From Asterias rubens (taxonomy: Eukaryota > Echinodermata > Asteroidea > Forcipulatida > Asteriidae), in the NCBI RefSeq assembly GCF_902459465.1, contig NC_047066.1, positions 20,959,047-21,023,046 on the forward strand: a DNA stretch of 64,000 nt, read 5' to 3'. Positions within the stretch are counted from its first letter, which is position 1; the number at the start of each line of letters is the position of its first letter. Positions 54,227 to 64,000 of this stretch are shown one piece after another. Below the pieces are notes generated by a model that searched no databases, was not told the origin of the DNA, and worked only from the letters and a program-made list of their open reading frames with translations. Position numbers and translations under genes: made by a program.

Positions 54227-57200
54227 CTAAAACTTCAGGGTACCAGGAATGTACTTGTCCACTAGGGATTGATAGTACGGCATTAAGGCTTTGATGTCCG
54301 GCAGTTTATCACTCTTGGAGTACAGATCAAATTGGCTGCAAAAACAAAACAAAAAACTTATAATCATCAAGTAAAATAAAAAAGATTTTTGGGGTTGAAC
54401 AAAGAATTAATTAGAGTGGGATTTGAACCAACATCCTCTGGATTGAAGTGCTGGTGCGCTACAAACTGAGCTATCTAGCCCTATGTTGGCTGTCTCCCTA
54501 GTTTGTCAAAATCTTTGTCAGAAGAAATTACATCACTATCACTCAGCACATTCAATAATGGGAGTTGCTGGGGTTGCCGTTGTAGGAGAATCTGTCCCCC
54601 AGATGTTCTGTCCCCTTAAGGCAAGCTGTGTACAAACTACTTCTGATTTTGCCCTTATTTGAAACAGAATCTCAGGCGGACCGAATTTCCTAGGACACCA
54701 GAATCACCGTGGTCCAATTTCATTGGTCTGCTTACTAAGCAACAAATCAGCGCTTATGGAAACAGGTAATACCACACCTACGTCACATGTATTTCAAGGG
54801 TTAACAGGGAATTTTTGCCTGGCGCGTAAAATTCTGTACAACAAAAGTAGACATGCAATTACAACCATGCGGTTGCCTAAAGACAGTCTCTACTATTTTG
54901 AAATCTGTATCTTTCAACTCACTTGAATTCCCGGATCCATTTAAGCATCTCCAGATCTTTGTTGTTACAAAGATGCATGTAGTCTTGTCCAGTGTGCCAT
55001 GGGTAGAAGGAGTGATAGCGAATCATGTACATCGCCTGTATAATAAACAAAACTGCATGTAACTTTTAAACTAGCTTAGACTATCCATTCTGGTTTTACC
55101 CATATACATTGATGTGTCTTAGCACTGTATACTTAGTAGTTTCCCGAGTTCTGTGAACAAAATCAAAGGCATATTACTCGGGTAGGATTTGAACCCACGA
55201 CCTTTGCAATTCTAGAGCAGTGTCATACCAAGCTTAATATCAAAGTCTTATATAGCGCACGTATCTACCAACAAGGTACTCAAGGCGCAGAGTATATATA
55301 TATATATACAAACTTTCAGAAAGATCACTGACAGTTCATTCAGTATAAAATTAGTGTTCTCCCTTAACAGTAGTCCGTTGGCAAAATGCTTCTTAAAACA
55401 AACAAGGACTAGTCTAAATTCACTCCAGGTGGTCCGGCTGGCTAGTTTAGTGTTGGATAGTTTCACCAACAAGCTGCCGGGGGGGGGGGGGGGACTAGTG
55501 AAATGGTGCTGCTGGCCAGTCATTAAAAAAAAGAAAAGGGCAAACTTTGCAATTATCCTCAAAGAAATGTCAAAATTCAAGAAAAAAGCATTTGATGACA
55601 ACTTTAAAGTTAAAACACCAACCCTTAATTACTACAATTCATTAATTTACTCCATTACATGGATGGAGGACTTGAATCTCTCTTTGACTTGAGACTGGTG
55701 TCGTCTCCATTCTTAGTGGACTATAACTCGGTCTCTGGCAAAAGGAGACTGGGACTCGATTCGGAGCACTTAGACTCAGTCTTGGAAAAAAACAGACCCA
55801 GCCTCGATGGGGAAGGTTTGGACTCGTACTGCGACAATAGACTGTATTGAATAACCCTTTTTTTTTGCTATGAAAGTTGCCATCTTATAGGTTAAACCGT
55901 ATGCGCGTCTACACGCGTGCATCAAAGAAACACGCAGCACGCAGCGTTCCCGGTTTGATTTCTACAGCACAAGCACGCACACACACACGCCCACGCTCGC
56001 AGACGCCATCTTGTAGGGCAAATATTTGAATGGTGACGCCATATTCAATACGGTCTATAGGGACTCAAACTTTGTCACAAGGACTCAACTAATGGAATCC
56101 AATCTAACTGGGGTGTAATCAAATTAATAACCAGTGTGCCTACCTCTTCAGGAAGGGTGCACTTGTTTTCAATCAACACTTTGTACATGTACTCTGTTGC
56201 AAGAGAAACAAGGTGAAAATTGTCAACAAAAAATTAAACACATAGCATTTTATAATTGTTAATATTACAAAATAAATAAAAATTGGAAGAAGTCAAATTA
56301 TTTCAACATTCCAGTTTCACCGTAAACATAAACATAAAAACTGTTTCTTAAACATACTTCATGGAAAATACGCAAATTGTGTTATTACATGCGTGCTCAT
56401 GGATTACAGAAAAGTATATTGGTCTTTGTCCAATATCCATCATGGTTTGAGTGATCTAATAGGCATAAACACATGAGGACGGCTCAGCAGAATCTACTCC
56501 TAGGCTCTAAATCAAACTTCATTTACCATCGTGCCCCCATGACATCAACACATTATCCAAGCCACAGTGTTCCTCATACATGCCGAACTTGGAGCTGAGG
56601 GAAAATAAAAAATATAATTGGCTCTGACCTGCCGGAGCAATGTTAACGCAACCTTGTTCTCAAGGGTGATCGATCTTGCTGTGCCATTTTTTTCCAGTAC
56701 GTGCTGCTCGCTCATAACCCCTAGTTTTGGTAAAGTGAACTGTGCCTGCGTGCCAGTATAGATCTTTCCATTGCTGTTCAAAAAAAACAAGCTGGTTGGC
56801 AATGATGGCTGACATGTTGGTAAAACACTCAACTTGTTAACAGATGTAGTAACCAAATTCAAAACAAATCTAAACCTTTGTTTGAATATTTGTGAAAAAT
56901 TGTTACAACAGTAGCTATCCGTTTTTGTTTTGGATTTATGGCTTTCGATAGTTTTCCAACCGCAATTGGCAAAAACTTTGGCTGTGATATTGCAATAGAA
57001 AGGTCTATGGCACATTTTACTGAGCCCTGTGTTCAATCAAGTCTACAAGTGTGGAAGTATGTAGCCCGGAATCAAGTCTAAGAGCAACTGGTCCCCTTTC
57101 ATTCTATATCATAGAGTTATTTATAAGAACTAGAGGGCGCACTGGCCGTTATACGTGGCCTGGCATGCGCACATGCGGCTATTTTCTAAGTTGACAAAAC

Positions 57201-60200
57201 AGCATCCCACAGCGTGTGTTTGTGCGGCCATTTTGTAAGTTGACAAAACAGCATCGCGCGTAGCGTACATTACTCCAACGTGTACTTCTTAGTCAACGCG
57301 CGTACAGAATTGCGTTCCCCTCGCGTTTGTGCAAGCAGTATCATCAGTGCACCTTCTAGTTCTATAAATATATAACTCTATGTTCTTCATTGATCTTATG
57401 ACATGTCCAATTGTATGTCGTTTAGGGTGACCATGTAAAAACTCCCAAAATGGGGGCATTTAAAACAGTTACATTTGCAAAAGTTACTTACTTGTAGGCA
57501 GGGTTTTTTCCGTCTGGGTTGTCCACAAAACTTGTTTCTCTGTAAACAATAGAATCTGCAAATGCACAGCCTACAACAAAAGTGTCCCCAACAGTGGAAA
57601 ACTAAAAAGAAGGAAACAGATGAAATTTACAATAGTTATGCTTTTGAAAGTCAAGTTTGTTTTAATAAGCAAGGTTCACGACAACCAGAATTGGAATACT
57701 AAAATCTGCTAGCCAAGATCTTGGTTTTTAATCATCCTTGACATTGACTGTAATGCTTTAATCAACCTTGTTTCACTTGTATCTCCAGTAAATGATTCAT
57801 TTGCTAATTTGTTTTTATCTTTTTATAAATGTTCAAATGCTTTTGGATGAACTTATGCGAGGGAATTATTTCTTGAAACAGAAAATACTATCAACAACTG
57901 CAGTGCTTATGGTCATTAATTTTTCAATGGAGTATTTACCAATCTATGACCCATCTTTCAAACCAGTGGCAGGAACTTTAAAAATGTAAAATTATAAATT
58001 ACAAAAAGCTTTAGATGTAAGTCAATGTGTTACAACCACTTCAAATAAAATGTATACAAATGTATGAGGCACACCAAAGGTCTGGTAACCAGGCTTCATT
58101 ACCTGAGGTTCATCCCACACAGCCATCACTTTGCCCAGATCATGGATCAACCCAGTCAGAATGAACCAATCTAAAAACAAATAATGGAACAACAAACAAT
58201 CAAGCAAACACATTTTATTTCACCACCTTTTAAAACATCTGATTGTTCTAGAATTGCAAAGGTCGTAGGTTCAAATCCCGCCCCAGTAATATGCCTGTGT
58301 TTCTTTTTTTACAGAGCTCGGGTGTAAGCACTGAGTGTACAGTGCTAAACACACATCGGTGTTTATATGTATATGGGTAAAAAAAAAAGGTAATATTCTT
58401 TATCCCCGATGCAAATTTCCATCCAACTGTTGTTAGCTCTGCCATTTATGGGTAGAGTAGACATCCATAAAACTACTATTCTATAAGCCGAAATTGTCAA
58501 TTGCTCATGTGCTTTATTGTGTGTAACCTTGGGTGGCTTATATTGTTATGTAAGGGAAGGGTTTAAGTACCACTACATGCATACTGCACAAACTTTACAA
58601 AGGTAAACAGCTGCAGCTACTTTTGGAGTAAAAGATAGAATACACTTATTTCAATATTACCATAATTTAATACGTATGTAATCTTTAAAGTGTAGATATA
58701 TGCCTACATAATAACAAACATATGGCAAACCAGTAAGTAGTAATAACACTAACAATTTACACAGAAGTTGGATAAATAATAAAAAAAACAAGACGATATT
58801 TAGGCCTTGAGTAAGAGTGACGCATAAGCCTTTGTTCCCGTACCTACTCCAACAAACACAGCAACAGACTATATAAACATGTTGCAACTAAGACAAAACA
58901 TCATAATAGAAATATGCCAAAACATTTTTCATTACCAAGAATTATGGAACTCAGAGCTTTTTAATTGATTACACAATTTGACAAAATAAGTGTAGAATCT
59001 TATGGAATGTGCTTGATGTCCAATAGACCTTTTATCAGCCTGCCACCATCTTGGTCATGTTCAATGTATCCAATAACAGTAACAGATGCTAATATTCATT
59101 GCAACCAGACTATTTCTCCTTCCAGCCTCAGTTTGGCTACATTGATTTGAATGGGAGAAAACTCAAGATGGCCGCCCCATGATAAAGGTCTATAGTTGTC
59201 TTACCTTTATCAGGATGCTTTTCACGAATCCTCTCAGCAGTCTGAAAGGCGTGGTAAATGTTTGGCACACTGACCTGGTAAAACAAAGAAACAAAATTTA
59301 AAGCTAAAAGATACATTGGTGATGTTTGTGACAGTCAATGCATTTTCATTCTCTACATTAGTTAAAAAAAGAAAGAAAACAAAAATGCAGTGAAAATGTA
59401 AAAAACTTACATCAGGGTCAGCCTCGTCTATTACATTATTCAGAAACTCTAGCGCCTCCATGATGGTCAGCTTTGCATGGTCAAATGTTGACCACTGCTT
59501 GTGCTGTAAAAGGAAATGACAAAACAAAGTAAAAAAACTAGTCTTCTAGGCCTCTAGCCACCGGGCAATCTCGGTGGTCTAGTTGGTAAGACACTGCTCT
59601 AGAACTGCAAGGGTCATGGGTTTGAATCCCACCTGAGTAACATGCCTGTGATATTTTTTCACAGGACTCTGGAAAGTACTGAGTATACAGTGTTAACACA
59701 CATCGATGTATGGGTAAAAAAAATTAAAATTAATGTTCTTTATCCCTGATGCAAATTTAACATCTTATAGTCTTCTTTTCCTTAATGAAAGTTCAAGGAT
59801 AGTGCATTCTTTAATTTTTCAACAGATTAGGGTATTGTATCTATACAGAAATTCCACAGAGCACATGTGCCTCTGACTGTTGTGTGATCATGGAGGAAGC
59901 TTCATCCATTCTGGCCACCTGGGCCCAATTTCATAAAGCTGCTTATTATAAGCACATAAAGTAGCTCAATACAACAAAATTATGCTTACCAGAATATGGT
60001 TACCAGCCAAACTACAATCTCACATGTACTTTCTGTGGCTGGTATCCTGCTTACTTTTTGCTTATCGGGATTTATAAAAGCAGAATCTTCTGCCTTTAGA
60101 AGCACCTCTATGAAATTGTGCACTGGTAGCCCCCACCCAGTGGAGGGCAATACTGAACGACACACAGGGTTGCTTACATAAAATGGAGTCAATGGTTTTA

Positions 60201-62387
60201 TGACTTTTCCTCTCCGCACAGCTATATAATTAAGAAATCCACACTTCCAACTTACTTTGCTCTGCACATACTCCACTGTCTGGTGTGTGTGCATTAACTT
60301 GTAGGTGTTCTTGACTCTCTGAATTTGAGGGTTGTCTTCAGAGCCTTTTTCCTGCAAAATAATCAATCAGAATTGTTATCAGCATGATGTATGTATGCTT
60401 ATCCATGCACAAGGCACACTATCATATTGGACAATCGATTTATCAAACCATTACCTTTATAAAATACAAATAATGTTACAATAACATTGATGTTTTCAAC
60501 AGCTGTTTTCGCTCTGTTGCTGTTGTCTTTGTAAATTTTTGTTAACAATAATAATAATAATGGAAATTTATATAGCGCCTATCCATGTAAACATGCTCCT
60601 GGGCGCTGAACAATTAAAATAAAACATATTAAAATCCATACAATTAAAACACCCAAGAGAAAATACAGTAAACGTGTAATATTTGCAGAATTTGTACACA
60701 ACAATCAATGGGCCGAATAAATAAAAACTAGCAATTACTTATCAAGTTAAAGAATCAGCATTAGCAAGAATACTGAAAAGTAAAAGATCACCCTTGTCAC
60801 ATGAAGTTGTGTGCGTTTAGATGGTTGATTTCGAGACCTCAAGTTCTAAATCTGAGGTCTCGAAATCAAATTCGTGGCAAATTACTTCTTTCTCGAAGAC
60901 TATGGCACTCCAGAGGGAGCTGTTTCTCACAATGTGTTATACCATCAACCTCTCCCCATTACTCGTCCCCAAGAAAGGTTTTATGCAAATAATTATTTTG
61001 AGTAATCACCAATAGTGTCCACTGCCTTTAAATGACATTTTAATTGCATGTTTTTACATGTAATATTTACTTTTGAAAAACTAACAATAACAAAAACTAT
61101 ATGTTTTGCTTAGGCTGTTTTACCTCGTTAAACTTTCTGAAGTTGATCTCCTTTGGAGAAGGCATTGTATTATCAATCCCTCGATTGATTTCTGGCCTGT
61201 AAATCTCCGATGGGTCCAAGATTGTAACTTTATTCTGCAATAATGATAAGATAAGAAACATTTAATCACTTTATTGTTCATGAACAAATACTTACATGTG
61301 TAATTAGTTCAGTGACAGAACACACTTTAATCTGGTTCAAACCAGTTTTATTTACTTAGATGGTATATAAACATTAGTATAACTTGAAATGAACTATACA
61401 CAAATATAAATGGGTCGCCAAACTTTGTCAGTAAGCAGAAACATTTATCATTTTACTTTTTATCATTCCATCAGAAACAAAGATTGTCTTACAATTGACT
61501 CACAACAGTAAAACGGTGGGGATACGGGATCTGAATTACGGTTAGAATTTTTAATTTTTTTTTAAATTTTGAGTTTGCGGAGTAGATTTTCTGGACCCAT
61601 CTCTCAAGCTCAATGTGAGTTCTAAGTAAGAACACATTATATATAGTTAATGTCAAAATTTTGAAAAAGGAACACAGCGCCCCAGTTACTGGGTCTACAT
61701 ACAGAGCCTAATTTTGACAAGTTGTGATTTAAAAAAACCCTGTAAAAACAACAAATAGGAATCGCAGAACGAAATGTTTGTGTTGTAAGATCCACTATGG
61801 ACTGAGGTACGTGGAGACACTAGCGGAACCATGGAGGTAGACCATCCATGGCGGAACGAACCTCATCATTCTACGATTTTAGGAGTAGTTTGAACAACTC
61901 TCTAAAAACTGCTCATGAAAGAAAAAAGTGCTAATCCCTACTAAACCTAATCCAAACCCCAATGACCAGTTCACACGTACCCCTAGCCCACCTTGTTGAG
62001 CTATAATGGCTCCGCTTTTAACATCGGTCTCATCACTGTCCATGGTGACAGTGATGAGACCGATATTAAAAGCGGAGCCATTATAGCTCAACAAGGTGGG
62101 CTAACGTACCCCAACCCTAACCTTCACACATGTTTGACATTTTCCCATGTTTCACGGCCCTGTCCTGATGATGAATGAATGAAGCGCATGAAGGGCGTCC
62201 TCATTCTCATAAAATATAATAAGCAGAGTTAACCTTAAGTCAATGTCTGTCTCTGTAAATAAACTAAGCCTATCTAATCTATAGTATTATATCTACACGT
62301 ATACTGTCTGCTTGTATGTTATTGTTTAACGTTAATGCCAAATAAAGAATAAGAATAAGAATAAGAATAACTACCTGATTCTCCATC
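54227..62387 (-). CDS. MIOX: Myo-inositol oxygenase
   Basis: Eleven coding exons, minus: 62387-62376, 61234-61124, 60351-60256, 59503-59411, 59274-59205, 58170-58103, 57601-57492, 56594-56527, 56193-56144, 55035-54923, 54335-54227, giving 299 codons and a stop. Phases all agree. The enzyme converts myo-inositol and O2 to D-glucuronate in the cytosol, the first step of inositol catabolism, with a di-iron centre. Landmarks are TYKLMHTHQTVEYVQSK, NIYHAFQTAERI, GLIHDLGKV, VLMSWGHDEYMY, MIRYHSFYPWHTG and QFDLYSKSDKLPD. Metal ligands H112, H137, D138, H208, H234 and D267, plus substrate residues D99 and K141, each sit exactly 14 positions after the mammalian numbering (H98, H123, D124, H194, H220, D253, D85, K127). 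The enzyme therefore looks intact, with a slightly longer N-terminus. Introns contain SINEs, MITEs and a large foldback. Confidence 0.96.
54375..54520 (-). mobile_element. tRNA-derived SINE, second family
   Basis: The minus strand reads GGGCTAGATAGCTCAGTTTG (A box) and TTGGTTCAAATCCCACTC (B box) with GGGAGACAGCC before and CAACCCCAAA after. Same family as 36765. In the last MIOX intron. Confidence 0.75.
55110..55300 (-). mobile_element. SINE fragments
   Basis: On minus, AGGTCGTGGGTTCAAATCCT and CCGAGTAATATG belong to the third SINE family. The adjoining 55235-55285 (AGTCTTATATAGCGCACGTA.., CAAGGCGC) looks like another SINE tail. A short TA repeat lies at about 55296-55308. Confidence 0.6.
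55478..55494 (+). repeat. Poly-G tract
   Basis: Fifteen consecutive G residues (about 55479-55493) follow GCTGCC inside a MIOX intron. On the transcribed minus strand this is poly-C. Confidence 0.8.
55860..56060 (-). mobile_element. MITE-like element shared with the 1.1-2.6 kb triplication
   Basis: In inverse orientation, ACAAGATGGCGTCTGCGAGC, GAAATCAAACCGGGAACGCT and AAGATGGCAACTTTCATAGC match the elements at 1.09, 1.79 and 2.47 kb. In a MIOX intron. Confidence 0.6.
57105..57385. mobile_element. MITE with inverted TATATAACTCTATG-type ends
   Basis: CATAGAGTTATTTATAAGAA CTAGAGGGCGCAC at the left matches the inverse of GTGCACCTTCTAGTTCTATA AATATATAACTCTATG at the right. The interior has two copies of AAGTTGACAAAACAGCATC and CpG-rich words. 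In a MIOX intron. Confidence 0.75.
58235..58410 (+). mobile_element. tRNA-derived SINE, third family
   Basis: AGGTCGTAGGTTCAAATCCC (B box), AATATGCCTGTG, ACAGAGCTCGGGTGTAAGCA, then ACACACATCGGTGT and TTTATCCCCGATGC. In a MIOX intron. Confidence 0.7.
58440..59190. other. Intron sequence, nothing recognised
   Basis: MIOX intron 5. No further exon or repeat identified apart from a CACCATCTTGG/AGATGGCCGCC inverted pair around 59045-59175. Confidence 0.4.
59560..59765 (+). mobile_element. tRNA-derived SINE, third family, best head
   Basis: CTCGGTGGTCTAGTTGGTAA (A box) and CATGGGTTTGAATCCCACCT (B box) are intact, followed by GAGTAACATGCCTG, ACAGTGTTAACACACATCGA and TTTATCCCTGATGC. In a MIOX intron. 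Confidence 0.8.
59931..60122. mobile_element. MITE, GGGCCCAATTTCAT family
   Basis: GGGCCCAATTTCATAAAGCT and AGCACCTCTATGAAATTGTG are inverted ends, with GCTTA/TAAGC words inside. In MIOX intron 3. Confidence 0.75.
60545..60620 (-). mobile_element. SINE tail remnant
   Basis: ATTATTATTATTATTGTT-type repeats next to a GGCGCTATATAAATTTCC-like tail (minus) match the 3' end of SINEs in this window. Confidence 0.5.
60790..61031. mobile_element. MITE family A, truncated copy
   Basis: Keeps the central palindrome (GAGACCTCAAGTTC..TGAGGTCTCG) and the AGTGTCCACTGCCTTTAA end. The other end is missing. In MIOX intron 2. Confidence 0.8.
61240..61970. other. Intron sequence, nothing recognised
   Basis: MIOX intron 1, distal part. 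No exon, RNA gene or clear repeat. Confidence 0.4.
61975..62112. mobile_element. 120-bp foldback element with 9-bp flanking repeats
   Basis: The arms 61984-62040 and 62047-62103 are 57 bp each, complementary with one mismatch around a 6-bp centre. ACGTACCCC directly abuts both ends (61975-61983 and 62104-62112), as a target-site duplication would. No coding capacity; the mirror ORFs (MLSYNGSAFNIGLITV on both strands) follow from the symmetry. It lies in MIOX intron 1. Confidence 0.9.
62339..62370 (+). repeat. (AATAAG)n microsatellite at the MIOX exon 1 donor
   Basis: AATAAAGAATAAGAATAAG.. about five units on plus, i.e. a CTTATT pyrimidine-rich run starting 5 nt into MIOX intron 1, just after donor GTAGTT. 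Confidence 0.85.
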
Positions 62388-62389
62388 TT

Positions 62390-64000
62390 GACCAATGCGT
62401 CAGGGTAAAATCTAGCGGTTCTAACGTCAGAGATTCACAGTACACACAAGGGGTTATTTCAGCAAACAGCAGGGACAACAAATTCCCAATCGCGCACCAC
62501 ACGTCAGATGACCGCAGACTGCAGACCGTGTGTGGACTCGAGAACAACCTTCAGTTCAGCACAAAACCGCAGCAGACAGAATGGACTTTGATTCGAACTC
62601 CAGTCTCAGCAGATTCAGAGTTGACACGAAAAACTTAATATAGGATGGTCTGAGGAGGTGGTCTCCCCACTTTAACTCTTTACTAATGATTTCCACACAC
62701 TTGTTATGTTAATCTTGCTTGTTTGAGGATACGATCGTCTGATAACTTTGTTTGTTGATGTTGTGTGTGTTGATGATTGTTCGAAAGTGACCCACACATC
62801 TCTCTCAGCAGATCACGTACACAATCATGTGATTGGAATTTTAGTCTCTTTTCAAGTCAACGCCGGACTAAAGCAACATGATTATTATCTCTAAAAATAT
62901 TTTGCCTGCCGATGGCACAAATATTATATAAAAAGTTTGAACTTCCACAGTAGTTCGTTGAAACAAAAAGTGTTAGTAATCACTTCTTTTGCAGTTTGAA
63001 CTTCTCTATCTAAAAGTCACTATATTAAATACTTGAGCGAACACTAGCAAGGCAACAATGTCAAGATGATGGGGTCAACGCACTACTAGTGACCCATACA
63101 ATTTCTGCCCCCCCCCAATCCATAAACTTGCATAAAATGCAAAATGGGAGTGACTTTACATGTATTTCTTGTCAGACAACATGTACATTGTTAAATAATT
63201 GCGAAAATAATTGACTGATCAGACCATGGAAGATCAGAAAGAAATAGACTGAACCTTTAGACTTAAAAATGTTCCCCTAAATTTCTAAAAATGTAACACA
63301 GCTAAACATCGATTTACTCTATGATACCATGGAGGAATCCTCCATGATGATACAAAGTGTCAAAGAACAATAAGTATACAACTTTGATAAAGAGTTACAT
63401 CTTTACTTTTATCACTGTCTATTGTGCTATGATACCTTTTATCATTTTCGTCTGGCAAAGATAATTAGTTTTGATATAAAAACATAGGAAACTACTCTAA
63501 AATTGTAAATGAAATGATCCCCTTTCTATACCACCACCTTACCACGCCCCTTCAGATCCAACACTATTAAATTGTTTCAAAAGAGGGCGCTAGATTCTGC
63601 CACCGTGTTTTTGTACACATTTTCATTTTGCACAAAAAACAAGACACAGTAAATCCAGTGAATGGGCGTCAGGTAATTCAGGTAATTATTGTTATTTCTT
63701 CTGGTATTAAATCAATAACGACCTTTGAATTCATTGAGCATTAAAACCCCAATAATCTGCTCTTAATATTGTGTTAAAACCAAAATGGTTGGGCCATGGT
63801 TGGTGGAGAAGAGGAAGAAAATACTGAACGTCAGCAGACGAGACGAACAGACGAGTTTATAAATACCATGCAACTCGCCGTCCGCGAAATTTTCCATGCA
63901 TTATATAAAATAGTCCAGAGCGCGAGCGGAATTTCTATTTCAGACAGAGAATGCTCATTGTTTTGACCTTTTGGCATGTTGGGGTCTCTTTTCATCAGCA
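62390..64000. other. MIOX 5' flank, no further gene recognised
   Basis: Holds the likely MIOX promoter and 5' UTR. A short CATGGAGGA/TCCTCCATG palindrome lies near 63330 and a C run near 63109. An ATG-led reading at 63787 stops after 17 codons. No exon can be supported. Confidence 0.45.

Noticed and set aside
55354-55692. Plus ORF of 112 codons
   Set aside because: Runs across a poly-G tract in a MIOX intron with no domain signature.
56545-57036. 163-codon minus ORF as a separate gene
   Set aside because: It lies in a MIOX intron and reads through the exon at 56594-56527 in the wrong frame; no family features.
61879-62178. Mirror ORFs sharing MLSYNGSAFNIGLITV on both strands
   Set aside because: They are a consequence of the near-perfect foldback.
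63787-63840. ATG-led frame near the window end as a new gene
   Set aside because: It stops after 17 codons and no donor gives a supported exon.

Overview
This window is intron-rich animal nuclear DNA, most likely from a marine invertebrate deuterostome and probably an echinoderm such as a sea star. That placement is inference. It rests on three recognisable animal genes with GT-AG introns and on dense tRNA-derived SINEs, palindromic MITEs and minisatellites. No rRNA operon, prokaryotic operon, CRISPR array or intact virus was seen.

Three complete genes can be rebuilt exon by exon with matching splice phases. PXMP2 (Mpv17/PMP22 family peroxisomal membrane protein, 5 coding exons, minus strand, 36594-40709) lies head-to-head with a DGCR2/IDD-like receptor gene (8 coding exons, plus strand, 41350-46715). 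Their start codons are 640 bp apart. MIOX (myo-inositol oxygenase, 11 coding exons, minus strand, 54227-62387) follows, tail-to-tail with the DGCR2-like gene. PXMP2 forms a small-solute pore in peroxisomes, the DGCR2-like protein is a single-pass C-type-lectin/VWC adhesion receptor, and MIOX starts inositol catabolism. No joint pathway is evident.

Left third (1-18 kb): a possible gene start (36-942) is followed by a triplicated exon-like unit (1.1-3.0 kb), degenerate A/T-rich and CCCTAA-rich repeats (4.6-6.1 kb), two tRNA-like sequences (6.3-6.5 kb) and a duplicated poly-G module (7.1-7.6 kb). Then comes a 5.1-kb, 33-bp minisatellite (8.27-13.41 kb) that is open in several frames, and a compound repeat field (13.86-16.3 kb) with a conserved hairpin module and a 54-bp array. 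A LINE reverse-transcriptase fossil sits at 16.55-17.07 kb.

Middle (17.5-36 kb): a cryptic multi-exon minus-strand gene or pseudogene of unknown function (18126-28591) is interleaved with an 89-bp array, LINE ORF1 fossils, a ~0.55-kb tandem repeat, 17-bp and 42-bp arrays and a broken piggyBac transposase. A 21-bp minisatellite split by a SINE, a second LINE fossil, a hammerhead-like Penelope-type motif and several foldback MITEs follow.

Right half: the three genes, their introns and intergenic DNA carry SINEs, MITEs and hairpins. The most striking is a 120-bp near-perfect foldback with 9-bp flanking direct repeats inside MIOX intron 1.
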